From assembly GCA_019096065.1 (NCBI GenBank), contig JAGUCH010000008.1:4407001-4471000 (forward strand): a DNA stretch of 64,000 nt, written 5' to 3'. Positions 37,618-48,000 of the stretch are shown in pieces. The first letter of the stretch is position 1. Every line of letters begins with the position of its first letter. The notes below the pieces were generated by a model. It did no database searches. It was not told the DNA's origin and worked only from the letters and a program-made list of their open reading frames with translations. Source of the stretch: Paracyclopina nana (lineage: Eukaryota > Arthropoda > Copepoda > Cyclopoida > Cyclopettidae). The translations under genes were made by a program, and so were the position numbers.

Positions 37618-38209
37618 GAAAATACGTGTCTACTTATCATTACTGTATATCCTATGCATAACATCCAAAAATATAAAATGCTACTTCAAACTTGTCTGCT
37701 TTCCAAGCTGGTCGATGAGTAATCGAAAAAGTCGCGTTTCTCCACCAGTACTACAAAGTATACTTCATTGTTATTTGCGGCGATCGATCAACGCACAACA
37801 TCGACAAAGTAGTATACAGTCTGACCGTTCAAAATTGGACGGTACGGTAATCTAAACTTTTTGTCACAAATTCAAGAAATACAGGACTTTTAAATTATAT
37901 AGTTGGAAAGATTGAGCCTTTTTCCATCTTTTTTGTAAAAGTAGAAAAAATCAATTTAAAGAGGAAAAACCGGGAAAATTCAATTTTCCCAAGGCAAAGA
38001 AAATTGTCACGAAAATACGTGTCTACTTATCATTACTGTATATCCTATGCATAACATCCAAAAATATAAAATGCTACTTCAAACTTGTCTGCTTTCCAAG
38101 CTGGTCGATGAGTAATCGAAAAAGTCGCGTTTCTCCACCAGTACTACAAAGTATACTTCATTGTTATTTGCGGCGATCGATCAACGCACAACATCGACAA
38201 AGTAGTATA
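37618..38209. repeat. Perfect 199-bp direct repeat separated by 194 bp
   Basis: Positions 37618-37816 and 38011-38209 are identical over 199 bases by direct reading, starting GAAAATACGTGTC and ending AAAGTAGTATA. The bases on either side differ, so the ends are sharp. The 194 bp between them contain a block related to part of the transposon in the SLC22 intron (46670-46806). The structure is equally well described as one and a half copies of a 393-bp tandem unit. The perfect identity means the duplication is recent, homogenised, or an assembly artefact. Confidence 0.85.
37815..37945 (+). repeat. Dispersed repeat, copy 1
   Basis: This block begins TACAGTCTG and includes GGTAATCTAAACTTT, TCAAGAAATACAGGACTT and CCATCTTTTTTGT in order. 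The same series of words, with substitutions and small gaps, occurs at 46670-46806. The two copies look about 75-80 percent alike by eye. The beginning resembles the end of a mariner-like MITE, but no opposite terminus was identified. Confidence 0.65.
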
Positions 38210-41200
38210 TAAACTGTAAAGGACAGCAGCGTGCGTAAATTCAAATACAGCACCAATAAAAATGTATGTACAACTTGTACACAATTGCTCGAAACTTTTG
38301 CCCATGTGCTTCGTCTCCACGTACCCACTGAAATTGAGCAACTACCTGCTAATTGACTGTGTTTGAAAATGTTGGAATCTTTGGCAGTTAGCTTATCGAT
38401 TAAACCGGCTCTGGTCCATTCAGTTGAAGTATCATAGAAGTGCGAACCATCGCCAAATGGCATAGCATGATGGCTACATTTGGGTTCAACGCTCGCGTCT
38501 ATCTTACTATATTCCAGTGCTTTCTCTTGCAAAATTAAAAATCATTTTAAAAAACGCATGCAATTATTTTTTGCAATGCAAGAGACATCCGGTGCCTAAA
38601 TTAATTAGTCAGCAAATTGGCAGTTCTGGCATAAACCAGTTTAGTGTGTTTTTTGTTGTTTCATTATCTACCGTCATTTTTTTTAGATAAAAAGTTTTTA
38701 AGTGCACACGCTATGGGCCAAGTCTGCGAGAAATGGACATTAATGTAGGCTGAAACACTTGAATTCAAGGGCAAACTTTTATCTCTAGTAGCAATTTGTG
38801 TACTAGGAGAAACACCGAATTTCTGAAACTTGCTTTCGTTTACGAAAGCGACTAAGCTCTTGATTGAGCGGCCGCTAAATTGCTTTTTAATGATGTGGCT
38901 TTTCACCGGAACTTTTGATTCTTGCCCATGCAACCTCACTGAATTTTGCTTTCAATTGTCCGAAGAGACGACCTCGTGCTCTTGCCGCATGAATAAGCGG
39001 CTGTAATAAGAACATTGAGAGCTTGCAGAGTAAATGAAAAAGTTGCATTAAGATTACGTACGTTTTCCGAGGTCGCGCGAGAGCATGTGCAACAAGCGCG
39101 CAAAAAAGGCTAGAAAAAAGATAGTAGCTGCGTTGCCTGAACAGGTGTGTTGGGAAATAAAACTGTACAAAAGACATTGAATTTGAATGGCCGTGGATGA
39201 GGTCAATTTAATTACTAGTGCATGTTTGCTTTTCCATGCTGCTCATATAGCAGTTTTCGAGCTTTCCAGCATGAACTAGTAGACACAAAAAAGTTTTTTG
39301 TTTTGGATTCATTGCATTAAAAAAGCTTTCGAATTTAACATCTAAATTTCCCTCCACTTTCAAAAGCTGCGAGCGTGTGTAGCAAATGTTGAAAGGAATG
39401 TTGAGCTGTGGATTTTACTGCTTCCTGACTTCATTTCTCAATATTTTTTTTCGCCAGTCGCCACATCCTTGCAGCAAATTATTTCTTGTCAGTGCTCAGC
39501 AGAACTTTGATGTCAGACTCGTAAATAGGCTTGCAATGACATATTTTAGCAGTTTGGCACTCATAAGAAATAGCATAAAAACTAGGCACTACAACTGTCA
39601 AATACAATATAACGGTTTTGGGTATACAACAATTATCAATCAAACGAAAGAATGTCTACATTATGTTCCAGATAAGCAAGTAGTAATGCCTCAATCATTT
39701 ATCACTTTCACCCAAAGTGAAGCCGACCCCAAAAATGTGCACGCACGTTCACTTTTGTGAAACAATTTTAAAGAGAGAGAGAGAGAGCAGCTGATAGTTG
39801 TTGTACAAAATTAATGAGGCAGATTTGTGCAAGACGTCAAAGCAGTAATAGAAAATTGCTGTGCATGCGCCTATTCCAGTGCGACCTTGTTTTTCCCAAT
39901 CATTAGACTCGCGTAGGTCAAAAACATTTTCATACTAGAGGAGCTACTATGTGTATTACGTTACTGATTATCTTCGACTGCTTTCTTTTTTCATAGCTAT
40001 TTCTCCTTCTCGGTTTTTTCCCCAAGTATTATTCGCATTACTAAAATGTCTCAGAATTTCGTGGGTCAACGCGGAGGCTGACCCTTGAAGATTTGAATCA
40101 GGTCAAACATGCAAATGTGCCCAGACAACTAGCTGCTACTTGTATTACTGTAATTCTTTTGAATGATATTTACGCGCAGGGAAAAATGCGCGCTTGCAGT
40201 ATTCGTACACTAAAGTGTTTCTCCTTCATGAATTCTTGTTCTGGCCAACAGCTGTGATTACGTAAAAAATGAGAAAGTCTCTTTATTCCCAGCAGCCTCC
40301 TCAGCAGCCCCAACACGTATTTGCATACCATTAAATCTTGTAGAGGCAAATGCCTGGCCACAAATGCACAATTCTGGTCATATAACGTCACTCAAACAGC
40401 TCAAAAGGAAGAGACTTGATGTACCCAACAATATATGCTTACATGACTGTAGTTTCACTGTAAGGGCAAAAATACGTATGATAAAACATTTAAATAGCTT
40501 AAAATAGATTCAGATGCACGCGTTGGGTCACCCTCTGTGCACAATGCTTTTTAACAGAACGTCCTCTGTAATATTCCCGCCCTACTCAGCATTACGGTAT
40601 ATAGTTGTAATTGTAGAGGGCGCTCTTTATTAAATTCACTCATCATTGCTGACCCAGCACGGCTTTTAAAATATACCCGAGAAATATGATATGAAAAATC
40701 GTTGCGGTGATATCTGCCAATTGTAATTGGAGACAGCTTTCTTAATTCGCTTTTTGTCGAGTTGTTGGCGGTGCGAAAATAAGCGAAAAACGATACGATT
40801 TCGTGGGCCACACACACATAAAAGTCTAGTCTTAAAAGGGTTAACTAAGGAAAGTTATAGTACTAAAAATGATAAAGATCGCACAATATACGAGCTACGC
40901 GCTTTTTTCAGGTTCACCGGCTAGAGGAATTTCATGTGATTACATCAGTGTCTTTTATTAGAGAAGAAAGCGAAACTTGTCTCGCACCAAAAGCGAATTC
41001 CACCCATTTTTCGCGAATCCTTTTCGCTATCGAAAGTGTCCACCTTTCAGAATGCAAAGATGATATTAAATTAATGGCGGGTCAGTGCACAACAGTCTAT
41101 GAGTAGAGCATGCAGCTTAAGTAAAGTGATAAATGAGTGGGAAAGGCAAACAGTTTTCTCTAAATCTGTCAGCCAGGCATGAAATGCGATAGATGAGCGC

Positions 41201-42461
41201 TTCTGAAGCATCCGACTTTACACAATTAACCTGTATAGAGTAGCATATGGCAATTTCATTGAAATTCGAGACTGTTGTCAATGAGCCGAGAAATGGGGTA
41301 TTTACAACAGCTTGCTTGATCCTTGCTTATTATACAGAGTACTAAGTCGGTCATGCAGCTAGCTAAAGATGCAAATCTAACCCCGAGGCTTTGTCAAGAT
41401 TGAAAGAAGAAGGCCGAGTAGCGGCGCGGTGACTTCTTTTGCATTCACAAATTTGAGTCTAATCAAATCTTGGGATGCTTTTCGTCTGCGGTTTAATACA
41501 ACAGTTTAAGGCCGGTCATTTACTTTAATAAAATGGTGCGGTGGGTGGCAAAGCAAAGCAGTTGCACGTCCTCCTACGACGCTTTCTCACAGCGAGGGAG
41601 AGCACTCGATCCTCGTGATCTCATCCCTTACCCATTTGGCTCTATCAGGATGAAAATTAACTTTTCCCAAGGGATGCACGATACTTCATTATTGGGACGT
41701 GGGAAAGCTTTTTGATTTTGATCTGATTACGCGCGATCCAATTTGCATCATGTTCCATATAATTTTGTAAATTAGCAATTACGGGATTAGAAAGTCGTAC
41801 TTTTTTTTACATGGGAAAATTGCAGCTAGCTCAAAAAGTTCGTAGTAGACTTATTTAGTTGTGTGCTCGTACTATCTATGAACACTTTAAATTTAGATTT
41901 TCTGCTCGCATTTAGCACAGATTCCTTTTGCCAATGAACGATCATTAATTTCAAATTGATTGCAATATGTGGAGCAGATATGTGACCGGGTAAGAAGATA
42001 TGGAAATACCGACCCCCTAATATAAATGTAGACCCAAATTGACCCGGCGACCGAAAGTTTTCAAGTTCGCGAGAGAGCATATATGTGAGAGTGTCGGCTC
42101 AAAGTGGTGCACACTGTGGAAAATATGGTCATGCATAATTACCAATTACACATGATACAAATTTTACTTCACATGCATGACAAAAAGGAGATGTTGAAAT
42201 TTTTTTAAAAACAGAAATTGTCCCATGTGTCCAAGCACAATGTGAGAGCAGCTACATGACATTCCAGCAGCATCATCAGTTGCTTTTCAAATAGTCATAT
42301 CAGTTGCGAGGAGATCACCCATCGGTTCAGATATACAAAGAGATTCTGACCAAAATGTGAGCTTGAACCATTTTCTAGTTTTGACACCATTCACCTAGCC
42401 TGTCTATGTTCCAGATCTCTCATTAGTCTATCACAAATCGAAGGAAGCAACTCCGTCGAGT

Positions 42462-43124
42462 ATGGCGCAAACCGACTTTTCCGACATCGATTTCGATGAA
42501 ATCAAGGAGGCCACTGCGCTCGAAGTGGACGAGATCAAGGTGCTCAAAATCTGTTTCAACCTGTTCGACACAAAGAAGCAAGAGTTCCTTGGTGCGGATG
42601 ACCTCGACGATATTCTGCGCGCAATGGGCTTCCGGCCGAGCAAGGAGGAGCTCAAGGAGATCCTTGAAGAAATCGACGAGGTAGGCTCATCATCTCATAG
42701 TTGCAATTAAAATACTTGCCCTGACCTGGCATTTTTGAAGTGAGCCTTTCCTGCACACATCAAAATTCAGAATATGGCTTTCCTTTTTCCCTGTCCGTAG
42801 TGCAGTGACCGAAAACTTATTTCCATCACTTATTTTCAGGACGGGTCCGGAGAAATCGAGTTTGGTGAATTTTGTCAGCTGTGTGCCAAGTTCTTGGTTG
42901 AGGAGCCCGATGAGGAGACCATGAAGGCCGAGTTGAAGGAGGCCTTCCGCGTGTACGACAAGGACGGCGCAGGCTTCATCACCACCGACCAACTGCGTGA
43001 AATCATCGGCGAACTTGACCCCAGGCTGACCCCCGATGATCTGGATGGCATCATTGAGGAAATCGACGAGGACGGCTCGGGCACCATGGACTTTGACGAA
43101 TTCTGCCAAATGATGATGAGTTAA
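42462..43124 (+). CDS. TnC: Troponin C
   Basis: Two coding exons (42462-42680 and 42840-43124) with a 159-bp intron encode 167 residues. Four EF-hand positions can be read. Loop 1 ([12 protein letters not shown]) lacks the calcium-coordinating acids and should not bind. Loop 2 ([12 protein letters not shown]) is canonical. Loop 3 ([12 protein letters not shown]) ends in Gln instead of Glu and is probably weak. Loop 4 ([12 protein letters not shown]) is canonical. The pattern of working sites 2 and 4 is typical of arthropod troponin C, the calcium sensor of the thin filament in muscle. The N terminus ([20 protein letters not shown]) is longer than in the usual isoforms. The intron splits the protein exactly before loop 2. 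A TTCCAG acceptor 47 bp upstream of the ATG implies a 5' non-coding exon. Confidence 0.92.
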
Positions 43125-43772
43125 TTAGCTGGAATTGCACGCGTGCCAAAACCTCCTCCTCCTCCTCCGAATCATTCAACAGGCTACCCAAACTGTTATT
43201 ATTGCCACCTTATTCGTATGTTGTTACTATCACCTTTTCGATCGCGCATTTGTTACTGCTGGAACTGACTCGTTTAATACTTTGGAAATTGCTCAATGAT
43301 CATTTTTTTGTGTGCTGATACAAAATAATAGACGAATGACTGCTACAATACTGCGGAAATCTCTAGTCATGACTTACGCATCTCATATATTCTTTATATA
43401 ATAATAATTGATGTGGTTCTAAACTTAAATCTTTGCAGATAATCACACGCATATCATTCAAAGTTGCAGTAGTAGTAGTAGTTGTAGTAGGTGTGGTTCC
43501 AGTGGCTGGTGAACCCTTTTCTTTGTATGTGTATAATATACTCTCTATAGTAGTAGTTATATAGACGTGAATTAAGGAAAATCTCGCGGCGTGGCAGCAA
43601 CTTTTCCAAACGATGTTGCAATCATCGTGTTTTATGTATGGTTGTAACGACGAATCAATACTCATCTAAGACGCATATCTTCTTCGCATGCAATAATTGT
43701 CCTCGTCACAAAACATTGTTATTGTTGTGTGTTGTAGCAGATCACAGGATCGAATTTAACCGGTCGCGAGGC
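43125..43772. other. 3' region of troponin C and spacer
   Basis: About 650 bp between the convergent ends of troponin C and the zinc-finger exon. A TAG-rich simple repeat (GTAGTAGTAGTAG...) lies near 43466-43490. No coding sequence. Confidence 0.45.
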
Positions 43773-44583
43773 TCAGGACGACGATAGCACCTCCTTCTTC
43801 TTGTGCCGGAGCTTCACGTGCCGGTTGAGGGTGCCCTTTTGGGAGGCCGCGTACGGGCACAGCTCGCACTGGTGATTCTTGATCTTCAAGTGGACCGAGT
43901 CGTAGTGCTGCGAGAGGCCGTCCCGGCGGGTCGTCGAGTAGGCGCACGCCGTGCACGAATACGTCTTCTTTCCCGTCAAGTTGGTGGCCACCGTGCCGGA
44001 GTTGCCCGTCGTCGTGGCGGCCATGGCCGCGATCGGCTGCAGGTTGGCCATCAGCGAGGACGTCGTGGCCGTCGTCACCACCGAGTAGGTCACCGGGGCC
44101 ACGCTCGAGGCCGCCGCGGAGGCCGTGGCCATCTTGCCGTGGACTTTGCGCTTATGCTGCGTGAGCTGGTTCTTGGATGGCAGAAGGAGGTTGCACTTGG
44201 GACACTTGTGCAGCTTGTCATTGGGATGGTGGTTCGAGGCCGCCACCACCGCCGCCGTGGAGGCCACGGCCATGGCGGGCGAGGCCAGCACGAGCGTCTG
44301 GGCATTTTGAACGCCACCCAGAATCACACTGTGGGTGGTTTGCGGAGCGGGCACGGTGGGGATGCCCAGATGGACGGAGTCCACGTGCTGCTTGAACAGG
44401 GACTCCACGTGGGTCTTGAAGTCGCACTGAGAACAACTGTACATGTACATCACGTTGCCCGTCACCACGTTCAGTGGCAGGGGCGTTGTGGGCAGCATGG
44501 CGGGGATCTTGTTGCTCGTCGACATCATTGGCAGCTGCGAAGGCCACGGCCGAAAGGCCAGCGGGGTCGACGACGGCCGGGGC
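43773..44583 (-). CDS. C2H2 zinc-finger terminal exon, GC-rich
   Basis: The frame encodes about 270 residues on the reverse strand with four C2H2 fingers: YSCSQCDFKTHVESLFKQH, HKCPKCNLLLPSKNQLTQH, YSCTACAYSTTRRDGLSQH and HQCELCPYAASQKGTLNRH, separated by Ala/Thr/Val-rich linkers. There is no ATG at the head of the open frame; instead TTTCTTGCCCAG precedes position 44583, a good splice acceptor. I therefore read this as the last exon of a longer gene whose upstream exons lie beyond 44.6 kb or were not recognised. An alternative is translation from MMSTSNK at 44531. Codons are strongly C/G-ending, like the zinc-finger gene at 35.8 kb. A BTB-ZF locus with alternative finger exons is possible but not shown. 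Confidence 0.65.
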
Positions 44584-45050
44584 CTGGGCAAGAAACCAAA
44601 CGGGGTAGCACGGGCGGATCACGATCAAGCTCTTTCGGAGTGTGCAGTGTCCATGCTGGACCACCGAGTGCATCGACGCCACGTTCGACGCATTCCACGG
44701 CTTCTTCTCCACTTTAACCGACAAATTTTCCGCGAAACGGCCCAAAGTTAGAGGCACGGCAGACAAGCTCTATCTGGCAGCTCTGGTGCATTTTGGCAAG
44801 GTGGAGCAGGAAAGCAGGACTCGCAGCAGAAGGACGGAGACCTTGGCTCTCTGCTCGCCTTGGCCCAAGTCATCTGACTGCTCAGCAGGACGACCGCCAT
44901 TAACTGCTGCATGCATGCAGAAGAAGAAGCTTCAGCAACCGCCGCCTTTTTTCAAACGTCAAAACAAAAACAGCTTTTTACGCCAAACGGCCGCGTTCAC
45001 CGTGACGCATCATGCAGATCGCGGAAAAAATGAATGTCAACAAATTTGAT
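44584..45050. other. CG-rich spacer upstream of the zinc-finger exon
   Basis: 467 bp between the zinc-finger exon and the stop of the SLC22 gene. CG-rich on the left and mixed on the right. Overlapping open frames exist on both strands but have no family features. Confidence 0.4.
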
Positions 45051-48000
45051 TTATTGCCACACGCGCCATGAGAGGTAGGGGTGCGTTTGCCGCTCTTCAA
45101 CGTCCTCCACCGTCTCGGGGAACGGCTGCTTCAGCGTCTCCGGCAACAGCGTGGCGGAGAAGGCTCCAAACAGCGCAACAACCAGGAACACGCCGTACAT
45201 CAGGGGCAAATTGGTGTCACCCTAAAAGATGGCAATTTTCAGAAAATTAGAAATATGATGCTATTGCATGTTGGGACGGGAAAAACCCGCTTATTTGACA
45301 ACCCATCCCCGCAATGCTAAAATAATCTGGGGCCATGAAAAACTGCTGCCTTGTTCGAAAAATTACTCTAAAGTTTATTATTTTTTTAGTATTCTTTTCT
45401 TGCTAATAAAAAAGCATTGTAATATTTTTAGAATAGTTTGAAACCATAAAATTAGGCTAACGGATTGTAATTATGTGTTAATTGATTTTAAAGCAAATTG
45501 TACTGCTCGCAATTTTTTTATATATTGGCCAAATGGGATATACTAAAATGCGCGACATGCGCGACATACGCGACATGCGCGACAAACTACTAAAATGCGC
45601 GACATGCGCGACTACAAAAATGCAAAAAATAATGATTTGTTACCACTTCTTGAAATATTTTTTCTATTTACTAATATAGCATTATACGCCTCTAGCTGGA
45701 GGATAACACGAATTATTTTTTAGTGTCAAGTGACAGATCACGAGTGAGCGCAGCAAACGAGTGATTGGCACGAGACACTAAAAAATAATGAGTGTTATCC
45801 TCCAGCCTAGAGGCGTATAATGCTATTACTATTAGCTACCCCCTTACACTTATGCATATTCCCAATTTCAGTTTTGGTAGGTTTTATTGTACAGTTTTAA
45901 GGGCAAAATTGCCTTAAATTTAGTAGTTTGCTTTATCACGCACTATCGCAGTGCACACTGCCACCTGGCAAGGCATGATGAGCGCGAGGTCAGCTAAGAT
46001 GACCCAATGGCTCAACTAAGTTCACCATATGCTCTGCTGACGTCACTCTAGCTGTAAGTAGCACTGTTCAGCTCACATGCAGCTTGTACCGGCTCGGCCG
46101 CCTATTGTAAAGCTTTATATATATTTACAAAAAACTGAATTGGAAAAGGGATACATAGCTAGCTCAGTGGTAGAGCATCGGCCCTCAAATTGATTGCCCT
46201 GAGTTTGATTCTTGCCACTTCTTAGCTATTTTTTCCTTCATATTGACATGAAATAGATGGCGCAAGGATCAAGTAAGGCATAATGATCATTATCCACTTG
46301 CAGATGGATAATGTTCATTATCCTCCTCTAGATCAATCAGGAACAAAAAATCATGGAAATTATACATTCGGAACTTATGTACTGCTCAGCCGTCTCAGCT
46401 AATAGTAATACTGATTATTTGTCATGCTTTTTCATAAAAATTACATTGATGTAGCTCACTCTGCACTGTTCACCTAAAGTAACGGCCGAAATTATGGCGT
46501 AGTTTTTTATCAGAGAGGAGATAAAACAAATGCAAAGTTAGAAATGAAAAAAAAAATTAGAATTGAAAAAAAGTAAGAATTGAAAAAAATACTATGTTAG
46601 ACTTGAAAAAAAATACAATGTTAGACTTAAAAATAGAATTATCATTTTTTCTTTTTTTGCCTGTTATTGTACAGTCTGTACTCTGTCCTTTCAATATTGG
46701 ACAGTGTGGGAATCTAAACTTTGGGTTACATAATCAAGAAATACTGGACTTAATTAATCTCATTGGAAAGCTTGAGTCTTTTCCCATCTTTTTTGTCAAA
46801 ATAAAAAAAAATACTTAAAATTCCATCAAAAAATAAAAAAGGTGTCAAAATGTTCAAGCTTTCCACCTTTACCCTTTAATCTAAGTACTTTTGGTTGTCC
46901 CATAATTTAGTAGTCGCACATGTCGCTCATTTTAGTAGTCGCGCATTTTAGTAGTTTGTCGCGCATGTCGCGCATTTTAGTAGTCGCGCATGTCGCGCAT
47001 TTTAGTAGTTTGTCGCGCATGTCGCGCTTGTTGCGCATGTCGCGCATTTTAGTATATCCCGGCAAAATTTGTTGCTTCAAAAGTAAAAAAACATAAGCCC
47101 CTAATAATCATCAAATGATGGGCGCAGATTTTTATTAAAATAAAGTATATGTTAAAGCTCACCAAAAGAATGATGTAAGGGGCTCCCGTGCACACGATGT
47201 TAGCCACGAGGGAGGCAAGGTTGCTGCCCGTGACCCTCACCGTGGTGGGAAACAGCTCCACGCATTGCACCCACATGATAAACCAGCCCACGTTGCCCAC
47301 CGTACGTGCTGCAATGGCTAGAGATGTGATGATCACGTCAGCCTCTTGGCCATTGACAAGCAACAAGACCATAACAGAGTACACAGTGGCTGTCACGGTG
47401 AAGCACCCAGCTTGCACCCAACGTCGCCCGAATCGGGATATGAGAAACTCGCCTATAAAAACGGACGGCAATTCCGTCAAGCCCATCAACGTAAAGTTGA
47501 CAAATTGGTTGCCGGCCAAGTTCTCCACGTTGAGCTGACCGCCAATGTATAAAAAGTCATTGCACACCCTAAAGCAAAAATTAGCTGGGCCAATATAATG
47601 AAATAAAAAAATTGTACCAAACGAGCGACATGAAAAAGGTGTAGAAGGCCAGCCTTCTTGATTTGAGCAGAGTCACGACGCCGTACACTTTTTCCTCGCA
47701 TATTTGGTTAGAAATGGCCTGCAACTCCTCACGTAACGCTTCGCGACTCTCCTCTTTTTGCCCATTGATTTGACGGGCCAAATACACGGCTTTTAAGGCC
47801 TGATCGACTTTTCCTTTGGTTAGCAACAGCCTCGGAGACTCGGGCGTTAACCTACAATGAGCTATTCGCATTACAATATAAAATCCGCATGCATGATTGC
47901 ATACCAAATGAATGGAATGAACACCACATTCAAGAGCGGAACGATGATGCCGTAATAGTACCAATTTTGCGTCAGCCACGCAATCAGCGGCAGAAATCCC

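Larger units (their letters stand above)
37129..42461. other. Large gene-poor spacer
   Basis: More than 5 kb of AT-rich DNA between the zinc-finger gene and troponin C. It holds a perfect 199-bp direct repeat (listed separately), an AG microsatellite near 39773-39787 and a CG run near 37471. Splice acceptor TTCCAG at 42409-42414 suggests that the troponin C 5' UTR begins in an upstream exon somewhere in this spacer. Reverse-strand frames at 38164-38532 and 38664-38939 are open but not convincingly coding. Confidence 0.45.
45535..47060. mobile_element. 1.5-kb DNA transposon with 31-bp inverted ends, in an SLC22 intron
   Basis: The left end starts GGGATATACTAAAATGCGCG and the right end finishes with its exact complement; the match is perfect for 31 bases. 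Outside the ends, GGCCAAAT (45527-45534) and GGCAAAAT (47061-47068) agree at seven of eight positions and look like an aged 8-bp target duplication. Both subterminal regions repeat GCGCGACAT and ACTAAAAT several times. The interior has no transposase-like frame, so the element is non-autonomous. It contains a long hairpin, a tRNA-like stretch, an AT-rich tandem repeat and a dispersed-repeat block. An 8-bp duplication fits hAT, P or Merlin superfamilies; I cannot decide between them. Confidence 0.75.

Noticed and set aside
38164-38532. 122-residue reverse-strand frame
   Set aside because: It partly overlaps the second 199-bp repeat copy, has no splice support (the only internal GT...AG pair is 18 bp apart) and matches no family I know.
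39771-39790. AG microsatellite
   Set aside because: Short simple repeat with no evident function.
43803-44717. 304-residue forward frame antisense to the zinc-finger exon
   Set aside because: It is the GC-rich complement of the four-finger frame and has an Arg/Gly/His-rich random composition.
46153-46225. Functional tRNA gene
   Set aside because: The A box is excellent but the anticodon, T and acceptor stems do not pair and the B box is degenerate; kept as a tRNA-derived repeat only.
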